From Carya illinoinensis (taxonomy: Eukaryota; Streptophyta; Magnoliopsida; Fagales; Juglandaceae): DNA of 64,000 nucleotides. The position numbers were made by a program, and so were the translations under genes. Of this stretch, positions 23,133 to 34,496 are shown one piece after another (within the stretch, counting starts at the first letter, position 1; each line of letters begins with the position of its first letter). The DNA lies in assembly GCF_018687715.1 (NCBI RefSeq), contig NC_056764.1:5644501-5708500 (forward strand), given 5' to 3'. The notes under the pieces were generated by a model. The model searched no databases. It had not been told where the DNA came from and worked only from the letters and a program-made list of their open reading frames with translations.

Positions 23133-25492
23133 AGTAAGTCCCTCTTTCTTTCTTCCCACTCCTTTTCTAAATTTTCACGCTTTTATCGTTCTTTCATTTC
23201 CAGATTATGTTGTCGTTCGTTTCGAATATCTATAGTTACAAGCCCTATTCTTAATTTTTCTGCTGATGAGAAATGTGGGAAAGTAACTATATGGCTTTAG
23301 TGAGTGGGAATTGTTCAATCTTAACCATAAAAAGTAATTTACTGATTGTCTCTATTTTTGATGAACCAAACAAAGTATATGGGGCCGTCTGTCTTGTTCT
23401 ACCATTAGTTTTTCGTTTGAAGTTTCCTTTGTGAGCCTATATTCCGATGATATTCTGCTGAAAAGACAAGTAAGGAAAGCTTACTATGATTTATTCGGTT
23501 CAATTTTTGCTATTTATATTTCTTTACCTATTGAATTAATTTGTTTCTCAGGAAAATGTTTTTTTTTTTTTAAGCGTAGGATGTGTACACTACATCCGTC
23601 CAAGAAATTACAAACGAAAATTAATTGAACAATGACATCCAAAAATAATCAAAACGAACAGTTCCCAAAGCGGGCAACCAGTCAAAGAAAGACTATGAGA
23701 GGATGGTTTTGAGCCCTTCGGATTCATCTAGGGTGTGCTTTGTTATTCACACCCGCACGGTGGGTTCTGGGTTTTGCTTGGGTTCTCTCTCTTCCGTTGT
23801 GCCCTGTCTACTGGAGTTTTTGTTGGCATCTTTTGCTATTGCGCAAGATTCATTTATTTTCTACCTTAAAAACAGGCCCTGCCTACAATGCAGTTTGATT
23901 AATACTTTTATTTATGTTCTGAAACTGTGTTATCAAGCTTGGCACGCATCTGAGTTTAATTAGTGTGCAATAATACTTTGCAATTGAGCTTGAAAAGATG
24001 ACCTTACTTCTCAGATTCACACCGTATTGCCTCATATTGCTACTTTGCATTGAAGTCATTCTAACAATTTTCATAATAACTTTGAATGAAAAATAAAATA
24101 AAACGATTTGCTGGGTGGATACTGCCCCCCTTTCCCCAGCATGCTGGGTGGATAATGCCATTAATCATAGAATAAAGAAAGTAGATTCTCTTCACTTCGG
24201 ATATCTCAACAACATATTTGAGGATATATTTATGGAAATCTTTGGCAGTGGATTTGGAGAAGGGAGTTGAAGCAGTAAACAACTCCCTTGTAGTGAACAC
24301 AGGCTCATTAGAAGGAGGTGCAGTTCTAGAACCATATGTGGGTATGGAATTCGATTCCGAAGATGATGCAAGGAAATTCTATGTTGAATATGCTAGACGG
24401 GTGGGATTTATTGTGCGAATAATGCAACGTCGCCGCTCCGGCATTGATGGCAGAACTCTTGCCCGTCGACTTGGGTGTAACAAACAAGGTTTCTCTCCTA
24501 ATCACAGAGGCACAATTGGACAGGAGAAAAAGCCAAGACCAAGTGCACGGGAAGGATGCAAGGCTACTATTTTGGTGAAGATGGAAAAGACTGGGAAATG
24601 GGTTGTTACAAGATTCGAAAAGGATCATAATCATCCCCTGGTTGTTACTGCCAATGGATTCAGCACAGCGGTGAGTTCCCACTTGAGTAACGAGTTTAAT
24701 TAACTTCAAACTCGTTCAATATACCTTAGCTCAAATTTTCAGATATTTTGCTGATTGAGATTTTCCTGTTTTCGCAAGGTTGTTAAAAGTCAAAGAGAAG
24801 CTTGTTTCATTCTATATCATTAACTTTGTCACAGAACCTGACATATTTTGTGCTTGCTAAATTTAGGTCAACATTTTTTGTTTACATGGCACCGGTTTAG
24901 ATCAAATATATGATTGTCATTTACTCTTGGTCCATTCTTAATCTTTACATGCCAATGCAGTACCTATTAATTGCATGAGTAACATACCAATAAAATAATA
25001 TTTTAAAAGAAAAGACCTTCATTATGGTACTTATCAAAGGGAACAAAGGTCAAAGAAAATGAGGGGAAGAAAGATCAAACGAATGATAGCCAACCAACAA
25101 TTGTCCTAGTGGATGCGAAGAATACTTTGAATCTAGGGACTGTAGTGTGATATGCTGGATGCATAACCATCAACTCATGTTGTATGACCAACAATTGTTT
25201 TGTTTTTTTTTTCAGTTACTTCCTATCTGGTGTGTGAATTAGTTCAGATTCAGTCAATAAATAAAATAGTACTTATTCATACTTGCAGGGTGATAAGGAT
25301 AAGAAAATTGAAGAGCTTACGGTGGAGTTGGAGCGACAGGAGCAGTTGTGTGCTGCATACCGAGAAAAATTACTTTGTTTTATGAATAATGTTGAAGAGC
25401 AAACAGAAGAACTATCCTCCAAAATCCAAGTTATAGTTGACAATGTGAGGAAAGTTGAATCAGAAGTGCAAAAACTTTCCAGCCATAGATAG
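23133..25492 (+). CDS. FRF-type single FAR1-domain protein (copy 2)
   Basis: Coding exons are 23133 (the A of the ATG), 24249-24670 and 25289-25492, giving 208 residues. The 5' exon ends TTCATACA|GTAAGT and exon 2 opens CTTTGGCAG|TGGATTTGG, so splicing creates ATG GAT TTG (MDLEKGVEAVNN). No useful ATG exists in exon 2 in this frame before the domain. FAR1 domain: EPYVGMEFDSEDDARKFY, with the Cys/His set in LGCNKQGF, REGCKATI and KDHNHPL. After the second intron (GCG|GTGAGT to TTGCAG|GGT) comes the coiled-coil tail GDKDKKIEELTVELERQEQL. Exons before 23133 (from about 22950) are untranslated. Probably a nuclear DNA-binding protein of light signalling. Transcribed away from copy 1. Confidence 0.87.
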
Positions 25493-26245
25493 TCTTGGCT
25501 TCTAGTTCTAACCCGAGTATATATTTGATGAGAGACCATGTATCATTATCCATATCGAATGCATGAATCATTTCGGCATTGTATAGGGCTTACTAAGATC
25601 ATTTTTGTTTTTCAAAGACCGGATCTTAACATTCAAAATTATGCTACGGGCTTTTTATCGTTTCCCTAGACTCTTAAGAAAATAAGAGTTTTATTTTTAG
25701 TTTAGGAGAAACGCAGCGTTGGAAATTTCAACATCTGTATGACAACTTTAGGAATAGAACGAGAAATGTACACCTTGAACGATTACAATATAAATGTTGT
25801 TTATCATCAATGTCTAGTGTTAATAAAATAATTTCATGTTACCATTTTTCATCATATATTTTGTACAATAAAAATGGTTATCCAAAGCCATTATGTCTCC
25901 TCTGAATCCTGACTCATGCAATTATAGTAAAATGAAAATGTTGGTACTTTCTCGTTTTAATAAAACCTATTTACCATCTATCTCAACCATCTATGTATAC
26001 AGGTACTGTATCTTAAATAACATTATTTCACAAGAACTACAAGATGAAGCCTGCTCCTGAAGCATTCCTGTACATTGACTTGACACGAGGCTTTTTCGAA
26101 TTTTAAAGACTGTTTATTGGGCAGACGAACAAATCAAGACTATTCGATGAAGCACATCAGACATTTGAATTAAGCACTTGTAGAGTTTATCCAGCCAAGC
26201 ATACATTCACGAAGAGATACAGCATACATACTCACTCCTTCCAGG
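25493..26245. other. 3' flanks between convergent FRF copies 2 and 3
   Basis: AT-rich sequence between two converging genes, probably both 3' UTRs and termination regions. No further coding signal. Confidence 0.5.
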
Positions 26246-27191
26246 TTATTCACTTTGTGAAAGCTTTTGGACTTCGGTCTCAAGTTCTCTTACGTCATTG
26301 ACTACAACCTCTACTTTTCTTGACAAAAGTTCTGTTTGCTCCTCGACATTTTCCAAAAATGAAAGTAGCAGCTCCCTATATAGTTCACATAGTCGATCTT
26401 GATGATGCAGCTCCATGGTGAGTTCTTGAATCCTCCTTTCTCTTGAATCCTGAGAATGTAAATTCATAAAAGAATCAACTTTAAATACTTGCAAGGGATG
26501 CACACATGGCTAAAAATATCTATAGAAGTTCAGAATCATGTTTCCTAGACCAGCGAGACACGTTATGTTCTCTCCTCCTTTCACCCAATAACCTCATTTT
26601 TCCTCTCTTTGAACCTATTTATCTTTCTGTATCTTAGTTTTCCCTAGTCATTTATCTTTCTACTGATGCTTAATAAGTAACGAAAACGTCTTGTTAAACC
26701 AAAAAGAAACTATAATCAGATACAGTGGCTAGCTAAAATTCTGTGATTGATTAAGATAAAACTCACCAGAGAACCCCGTGAAAGATGACCAGAAACAACC
26801 AAAGGATGACCATGATCCTTTACAATACTCGTAACAATCCATTTTCCAGATTTATCAACTTCCACTAACATCGTTGCCTTGCAACCTTCTCCCATGCTAG
26901 GCTGTGGTTTCTGAATCCGCCTCAATTCATCTCTAGCTTTTACATAAAATCCATGCTTATTACAAGAGAATCGACGGGAAATAATTCTTTTGTCAACCCC
27001 TGAACGACAGCACTCATCAACCCGCATAATGAACCCAATGCATCTCGCATAGTCATCATAAAACTCCTTGGCAGCCTCTTCTGACTCGAACTCCATCCCA
27101 ACATATGGTTCTACAGCTGGACCCTTTCCGTGTGCAACCAAGTCCCCCTCATCAGAACTTCCAACTGAGTCCACTCCCATGCCCAAGTTCA
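26246..27191 (-). CDS. FRF-type single FAR1-domain protein (copy 3)
   Basis: Exons are 27191-26767 and 26449-26246, with a CTG|GTGAGT donor and a TTCTCAG|GAT acceptor, phase 0. Exon 2 opens ATCTGACAG|TGAACTTGGGC, exactly the phase seen in copies 1 and 2, so one base (expected A, giving MNLGMGVDSVG) must come from an upstream exon that I could not place with confidence. With it the product is 209 residues. FAR1 domain: EPYVGMEFESEEAAKEFYDDY, with ligands in FSCNKHGF, GEGCKATM and KDHGHPL (HGH instead of the usual HNH). Coiled-coil tail: DSRERRIQELTMELHHQDRL. Its tail resembles copy 2 (VEEQTE, VQKLS) more than copy 1. It could also be the 3' part of the two-domain gene just upstream. Confidence 0.83.
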
Positions 27192-27889
27192 CTGTCAGAT
27201 GCCATCACGTTCTATCATTAAAGATTTACTTGTGCTTTAACACACAAAATGTATCAGATATTGAGCAAGAAAATGAATTAAATGACTAGTTTGAAGCACA
27301 AAGAATACACTCTTTCTTCAGTGTATTTCACAGAGGTCGGAAGAAGTAACAACCATGTTCAGAATCACATCTTTTCACCATGTTAGTCTTGAGTCCACAA
27401 GGGAAGGTTGAATTTAGTTGTCTATTTGTGATAATAAAAACTGCCACGCCACCTCATAAACAGATGCAAAAGAGAAATAAAACCACCCCAGAAACAGATT
27501 TACACTCCATGGGACCCAAATCACAAGGGTGTGATTTAGGAAAATTCATAACAAGGTGTAGCTGAAATACTTTCAGCATGCATATCTGAGATTACTCATA
27601 ACTGAAGACTGTCATTCAACAACTTAATCTGTAGATGCTGAAACCAACTATAGAATCAGAAGATATATATAATTGCTCCAAATTCTAATTCAAATCCAAC
27701 TCCTTTTTCTTCCAAAACCTGCACTTCATTTGGTTACCAGAGAAAAAAAATGAAAAAGTTCTGTGAACTTAAAACCTGGGGTTGACAAAATATTTGCATT
27801 ACAGTTCTGAAATCTGTGTACCATATTCAGAAATGATGTTTAATAATTGGTAATATATGCAGAAATGATGTTAACCAAATTTAATATCT
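27192..27889. other. Spacer between FRF copy 3 and the two-domain FAR1 gene
   Basis: Both flanking genes are on the minus strand. This 700-bp gap should hold the untranslated first exon or promoter of copy 3 unless the two are co-transcribed. I cannot fix a donor; GAAA|GTATTTC near 27570 is one weak possibility. Confidence 0.4.
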
Positions 27890-28945
27890 TTACAGACCAA
27901 TTCTGTGATTGAGGTCAATGTATCCAAGATTGGCCTTCCCATCAGCCTCTCTACACATCAACTCAGGTGCTGCCTTAGGCTTGATTCCAGAAGTATGTGT
28001 TAAATCAATTGTAAAATCTTGGACACCAGACATATTTTGATCCAATTGCATCATATGTGTTAAATCAATTGTAAAATCTTGGACACCAGACATATTTTGA
28101 TCCAATTGCATCATATTTTCTGGAGGGCGAAGAATATGATTATGTTCAAGGACAAAATCATACACTTTGTACTTTCTGGTTTCTCGATCTAAATTAACAG
28201 ACAACCGTACAGGACAGTTGGTCCTTGTTTCCTCTCGATGGGTCTGATAGTTCCGTTTATCTGTTTGGCGAACACCCTCTTTAGAACATACAAATCCTCT
28301 TGACGTTATTTCTCCATCTATCTTACTTTTATTGGCAAAATGCTTCCTAACATTGAAACCCATTTGCTTTCCATATTTTTCCCAATGTTTCCATGCCTCT
28401 TCCAATTTATTAAACTCCATACCCATTTTCGGTATCCAATCAATTCTAGTATCCATGTTTTGAGAAGTATCACCCAACATAGACTTATGTGTTTCCTTAG
28501 GCCTGATTCTAGAAGCATATGCTAAATTTCTCGGAAAAGCTTGGACACTTGACAGTTTTTGTTCCGATTGCATCCTATAAGTAGTTTCTGGAAGATGAAG
28601 AATATGGTTATGTTCACAGACAAAATCATACACTCCATACTTTCCGGTCTCACGATCTAAATTAATGCACAACCGTACAGGACAATTTGTCCTTGTTTCC
28701 TCCCGATGCGTCCGAACATTCCGTTTGTCTATTTGACGGACACCCTCTTTGGAGCATACAAATCCTCTGGACGTTATTTCTCCGTCTAACTTACTTTTAT
28801 TTGCAAAATGCTTCCTAACACCAAAACCCATTTGCTTTCCATAGTTTACCCAATGCTTCCATGCCTCTTCTAATGTATTAAATTCCATACCAATCTCAGG
28901 TGTCCAATTAATTCCAGTATCCATGTTATGGAAAGTCTTTTCCAT
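27890..28945 (-). CDS. FRS5-like protein with two FAR1 domains, no transposase domain
   Basis: A single open frame of 351 residues starts at the ATG at 28945 (MEKTFHNMDTGINWTPEIG). Two FAR1 domains follow in tandem. The first is about residues 14-115 (GMEFNTLEEAWKHWVNYGKQ, FVCSKEGVRQ, RTNCPVRL, CEHNHIL). The second is about 170-275 with the same motifs (GMEFNKLEEAWKHWEKYGKQ, FVCSKEGVRQ, RTNCPVRL, LEHNHIL). Then come two identical 20-residue units and EADGKANLGYIDLNH, which in full-length FRS5-type proteins leads into the MULE transposase domain. Here TAA follows within a few codons, so the transposase and SWIM parts are missing. The stop overlaps a possible donor (CT|GTAAAG, or G|GTCTGT just before it), so the gene may continue by splicing. 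5' UTR exons appear to lie at 29697-29749 and upstream. Confidence 0.8.
   Translation of the reverse strand: MEKTFHNMDTGINWTPEIGMEFNTLEEAWKHWVNYGKQMGFGVRKHFANKSKLDGEITSRGFVCSKEGVRQIDKRNVRTHREETRTNCPVRLCINLDRETGKYGVYDFVCEHNHILHLPETTYRMQSEQKLSSVQAFPRNLAYASRIRPKETHKSMLGDTSQNMDTRIDWIPKMGMEFNKLEEAWKHWEKYGKQMGFNVRKHFANKSKIDGEITSRGFVCSKEGVRQTDKRNYQTHREETRTNCPVRLSVNLDRETRKYKVYDFVLEHNHILRPPENMMQLDQNMSGVQDFTIDLTHMMQLDQNMSGVQDFTIDLTHTSGIKPKAAPELMCREADGKANLGYIDLNHRIGL
27995..28114. repeat. Exact 60-bp tandem duplication in the two-domain FAR1 gene
   Basis: Two identical adjacent 60-bp units (27995-28054 and 28055-28114) encode a duplicated MMQLDQNMSGVQDFTIDLTH on the minus strand. The frame is preserved, and the lack of divergence means the event is recent or homogenised. 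Confidence 0.95.
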
Positions 28946-31900
28946 CACATCCCTTGAACTTTACATTAAGAACCCAATTCAGAAAGCTCGGAATATCCAA
29001 CCTACACCGAAGAATTTGAAAGAAATAAGCCATAAAAATTGCCACTATCATTAAAGGAACAATAAAAGGCAAAATTGACATATATAGTTTTTTTTTTTGG
29101 ATAAGTACATATATAGGTATTTGATTGAATAACTCCACACAAGTAGACAAATGAAGACAATATGTTGTTTACTTATCAAAAAATGAAGACAATATGTTGT
29201 TGGATGACCGCTTCAATGGTCCAAGTTGCTCACATGTAAGGTGCAAATTTGATTATATTTTTTAAGGAAAAAGCAGAAGGGAAAAAAACTCTTAAGACTT
29301 AAAAAGAGGATCAAATTGCATTTTTTGATAATTACGAACCAACACACATTGAATTACCAACTCTAAGTAAAATAGAGGTAGAAAGATCATAAAGTTATCT
29401 TTTCACAACACCACGAATCCTCTGTCACGAGGACAAATATGTAAAAAGAAAAGCTTAATGACATAATAAGAAAAAAAAAAATTAAAACTTTGGAACATCC
29501 ATCGGGAAAATTCTTTAGAAAGATATCTCGGCATTATATTGCCAATCATCACCTATAAGGTGTGGTGGAACATTGAGTTTGTCTTATTTTTCCCCCAAAG
29601 CAAATTAGCAAACTACAAGTATCAGTTAGCAGTGAAACAAACATGTGAAAGCAAAACCTATAAGCCACTTGAAATCTAAAAAAATCACATACCGAGAGAA
29701 CATTTTGAAGCAACTCCCGAAACCATCGGCATACTTCCCTGTCCTCTGCGAATATCAAATTCTACCACCATAAAAGCCACGCAAAAAAAGTGTTCGACCA
29801 TTCTGGGAAGTTCTGTTTGTATGAGTATAAAGAGCAATAGAGGGGGTTCAAGGTCGTAGAAACTTCAAATTCTCCATTGTTAAAAAGGAGAATGCTAACC
29901 AGAAATCCATGTGGGTGGGCTCGGTGCGGATGAATTGAAACATAATAACTGCGATTGATTGAATGAGAAGAGGAAGGGCGTCACTTTGTCCAAGCAGCAG
30001 AAACGAAAGAGAAACCGGCGACGGCAAGCAGAGGGCAGCCGGCGACGGTCGTGAGCTAAATCTTTTTGCTTAGGGCTGAGTGATTATGTTTCCGGTTTCT
30101 GCGGATAAATCGATCGCTGAGCGGCAAAATTTTTGTAGTCCGACAGCACGAAAGTACTACAATGGGGTTGCTTACGAGGCAATATCTCCACCGTCCATTT
30201 CGAGTTGAAGGGTCAGGGTTAAAACAATCTTGCACCATAAAATTCCTCGATAGTTCCAGGAGATGTCGACGTTGATTTTCAATGATCTTGTCCCTTTTAA
30301 ATTTCCCTTTTTAGAATTTGTCGTAAAAAATGTTTAATTTTTATTTCTGAATTTCCCTTTTTAGAATTTCCCTTATCATTCATAAAGACTTATTTTTTTT
30401 GTTAATTAAATTTATTAAAATTATAAAATTTATTTTATGTCTCTATCTTTTTTTCAATTTTCATTAGTGACTTGGTGAATGGGACCTCGGTGATTTTCAT
30501 TTTTTGAGAATATTTTTACAATATGATCATAATTATAGTTTTTCTACTATTTTACTGAAATTTATCTTACTAAGAACTTGATATTATTGTAGAATGGATG
30601 TTGACTAATGATATTTTCTTATGAGTAATGTTACATATAGTTATAAAATGTATAAATATCATACAGTTATTTAAAAAATAAATAAAATTTATGATTAAAA
30701 AATTAACATAAATTTCATATTTATTTATTTATTTAAAATGATTATGTCGCGTTTCTGCAATTACGATTTTAATAATTATATCTCTTCTCCCCTTTCATAA
30801 TTCAACCCAACTTCTTTAAAGAGAGAGAGAGAGAGACTAAGAGAAGAAGAGGACAATTAATTAAATTTAAGAAAATTATAATATTTATTTCATGTATCTA
30901 CATTTATTTTCAATCTTAAATAATAATTTGAAAAAAATATTAATAATAATCTTCAATGCCTGTAACAAGTCTTTTTTTATATAGTATAGAAAGATTAATT
31001 AATAGCTTCACGAAATTCCATGTACTAGACTTAAGCAAAGACAATACTAAAATTGTATTTGGATGTTGAGTCGAGTTGAGATGAAAGTTAAAAGTTGAAT
31101 AGAATATTATTAAAATATTATTATTATTCTAATATTTGAAAAATTTAGATTGATTATTATATTTTATGTTGGACTTTAAGAAATTGTAATAATTAGATGA
31201 AATAAGTTGAGATAAATTGAGAAGAGTTGAGTAACCAAACTGGCTAAAAGATAAATGATAATTTGCAGATTCATGGCTAGCACACACTCTGTAATTTAAT
31301 TTAGAGTTTTGTTATATATAAGTAAAATCACGTATTAATCTGTGATCAAATATTGATTTATTTATATTTAAAATTTAAATTAATACTGTTTTCAATAAAA
31401 TTTATTTTTTGACCAATACCATTAGATTTATGCATATATTAATGCATAATTATGTTTATAATTAGATTTTTTCTTTAATTCATGCTTCATTTCTAAGATC
31501 GAGTAGATATTTTCTTTTAAAAATTAAAATAAAAAACAAAAAGTTAATTACTATTCCATAATCTTGAGTTTAGAGTTTAGATTACATGGCCGCCCACTGC
31601 ACGGGCACAAAGCAAGCTAAACCCAGCTTCAGTTTTTATTTTTTTCAGCTTCTTGTCATCACCGTCAGAAGCAAATAATTGTTTAAGAACACCGATTATA
31701 ACCCAATTTTCATTGTCTTTTTATATATTTCGACCCTCCGTTTGTTTGCCTGGAAAACCTGGGAAAACATAAAAGTTTCAATATTTGTTTTGTTCTGGGT
31801 TAGAAATTTCCTGACTCTTTTTTTAAAGAACAGGATTATAACAACGGCTTCTGATAGGCTCTGATTTATTGTTGTTTACCTTCGCTTTACTCAGCTAGAA

Positions 31901-32979
31901 TGATTCGAACGACATGGTTCGACAAAATCAGGTACGGACCCAATGCTCTTCAGTGTACATTTTTATTGGATTTTGGGAATTATGACGGAGATTTGAGATT
32001 TCTACTGTTCTCAGAATGTGGGCTCAAACTTTATCTAGAAAAATTGGTTCTTTGGCATTCCATAAGTTGTTCTTGAATCCCTCAGATTTTCAATTTTGGA
32101 ATTCGAATGTAATTAGAAGCTTCTCAAAGACCTGAGCCCTGAGTCTGAAATTATGCCAAAATGTTGGCAGCTAACAGTACGAGCCAGGCGTGTTTAAATA
32201 GGATCTTATGTCCATGTCATATCATCAATTTCCGTTCTCGAAAAAAGTTTCTGTATCTCAAGTTTAGATTTTGGTGGTGAAATCGATTTAATTGAATTTT
32301 AAAGATCGCAAGGACCGTGAGTTTGTTACAAAATAAGAACGCTATAGCCTTTAATATGTTATATAATTGTTCATAAGCATTATGCATCGATATGCTCGTG
32401 TTTAAAACATTAGAAGACTCGCTGAACACTCGTTTTCTAGAGCTGATATGCTGTGCAGATAGGAAATAGTTTTCGCTAGCAGACTGAGCCCAAGCATTCA
32501 TGTTGCAGGATGTAAAGCGAACCCAAGATTGATCTCTGACAGAGTATTTTGAAGTAAAATTTGAGCATGATCCTTATGTTTTAAGCACTTAGCATGGGAC
32601 AATTTAGGTCAAACAGTGGTCCGCAGTCTTTTAAAAAAAAAAAAAAAATGCATTCTTATCTGCCATAGGGGAGATGTTTTAACACTGGTTCACCATAGTT
32701 TGTCTATTCTCAAATGCAGGGTGCTGCTTCTTTTACGTTTATGCTGCCATTCATCATGTGCTTGTACCATCTTTGCCTTTTAGTTTTAGGCTACTTTGCC
32801 CTTTCCAAAAAAGAAAAAAAAAAAAAAACAAAAAACAAAAAACAAAAAACAAAAAACAAGGAACAAAACAATACAAAACAAAGTTTTAACCTATTTTTCA
32901 TGATCTTTGTGAAGTATCGCCTCCTGCTTGCAGCTTCATGATGGATTAGCAGCAAGTCTAAACCTGTTCTAGGAGGATA
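28946..32979. other. 5' exons and promoter of the two-domain FAR1 gene, spacer, 5' region of FAR1 copy 5
   Basis: On the minus strand, 29749-29697 is bounded by ATTCGCAG and CTCTCG|GTATGT and looks like a 5' exon of the FAR1 gene. Sequence around 29900-30240 may hold the first exon and promoter. From 30250 to 31650 the DNA is AT-rich and carries a MITE at 31050. On the plus strand, around 31880-31932, a short exon ending AAATCAG|GTACGG and acceptors at about 32719 (AAATGCAG) and 32971 (GTTCTAG) suggest spliced 5' UTR exons of the gene starting at 32980. An imperfect CAAAAAA repeat lies at 32810-32880. Confidence 0.5.
31050..31245. repeat. MITE-like element, family A
   Basis: About 195 bp from TTGTATTTGGATGTTGAG to GAGTAACCAAACTGG. 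The ends are imperfect inverted repeats. Internal AATAGAATATTATTAAAATA, TAATATTTGAAAAATTTAG and GAAATTGTAATAATTAGATG match the other family A copies. Confidence 0.65.
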
Positions 32980-34496
32980 ATGGAAAACCGCTGTGGCCAA
33001 GCATTTGATTCAGATGAGAGCGAAAAGTGTCTGCAAATTGAAAGTTATGTCGAGCATGAATTTGGCGATGATGACCTTTCCAAAAATGCTGATCTATGTA
33101 TGGGTAAAGTTGATAAAATTATAGAACAGCCGCATGAAAGCTCATCCTTAATAGACAATGTCTTAGAACCATATGTTGGCATGGAGTTCGATTCCAGAGA
33201 TGATGCTCGAGAATTTTATATAGCTTATGGCAGGCGTACTGGGTTTACTGTACGCATTCATCATAATCGGAGGTCACGAATAAATAACATGGTTATTGGT
33301 CAAGATTTTGTTTGTTCAAAAGAAGGTTTTCGTGAAAAGAAGTATGTGTACAGGAAAGATAGAGTTCTTCCTCCACCGCCTATCACCAGAGAAGGCTGTG
33401 CCGCGATGCTGAGGCTAGCTTTAAGGGATGGAGAAAAGTGGGTCGTCACAAAATTTGTAAAGGAACACAATCACACATTATTATCTCCAAGTAAAGTTCC
33501 GTGGCGAGGATCTGGAAAAAATATGATAAGTGAGGTATGTCTTTTTTGAAATTCTTTATGATAATGACAGGATTGTAGGAATAAATATGGATTTAATAGA
33601 TTTTGGAAAGCCTTGTGTTGCTGGGTGGCAACCTGCTTGGCTCAAGTCAGCTTACTTTATCCTGTAAAGAGCAGTGCAATTCAGCGGCAAATTTGCCACA
33701 AGACCTTGTGCACTGTTAGATCTTGGATTTGAAGTTAAAGCTGCTGCCCTGTGGAGCTCTTCCAAATATATCAATTGAAAAAAAAAAAAGAGCCTCTGTA
33801 AAATTGATTGAATGTAGAGATTTGATGGCATCCCAAAAACATATCTGAAGCCTTAGTAATATAGGTCCCACTTGCATTTGTATGTATAAGCAAAGAAAAA
33901 AATACTTTTTCCAATGCCAAAGGTTAATTCGTCTGACTGCAACCCTGCAAGTGGTAATATTCTTTCTGAGAAGGTACTCATTAAGGAGGAATAGAGAACT
34001 AAATTATGGCACTCAGAAATATATTCATTTTGCTGTAGAAGTTATAGCTGAAAGTTTCAAGTCCATTGGCAAAGTGATATTTTTCACCTACCTGTTATGA
34101 CAATGTGAATGTAGAATTGTATGAGCGAGATACCAAATTTCAGCTATTATCCATACGAAGAGGTAGTGCAAATATTTGTTATTTATAATAGAGACATGAA
34201 AAAATCTAAATGCTTTCCTTTATGGTGAAGTTGTCTCTATAATCTTTTCATTTCTTTTATGTTGTGGTTGTTACTTGCAGGATGAGAAGGATCAAAGAAT
34301 TCGAGAGCTGACACTTGAACTTAGCAATGAGAGGCAACGATGTAAACGTTTGTGTGCGGCTTATCAGGAACAATTACATATGGTGTTGAAATATATTGAG
34401 GAGCACACCGACCACATGGAAAGAAGAGTGCAAGATATAGTTCAGAACGTGAGGGAAATTGAGAATGAGCAGCAGGGGGAATCTACATTTTTATAG
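32980..34496 (+). CDS. FRF3-like FAR1-domain protein with a longer N terminus
   Basis: Exons 32980-33534 and 34281-34496 (GAG|GTATGT donor, TTGCAG|GATGAG acceptor, phase 0) give 256 residues. About 60 acidic residues (MENRCGQAFDSDESEK...) precede the FAR1 domain EPYVGMEFDSRDDAREFYIAYGRR. Zinc ligands are in FVCSKEGF, REGCAAML and KEHNHTL. The tail DEKDQRIRELTLELSNERQR is a coiled coil close to that of copy 1. There is no transposase domain. The start is a complete ATG in the exon, unlike copies 1-3. An Arabidopsis FRF gene (At3g07500) sits next to CML3 and C1-FDX, and homologues of both lie downstream here, so this is the best candidate for the ancestral locus. Role by family: nuclear DNA binding in FHY3/FAR1 light signalling. 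Confidence 0.88.
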
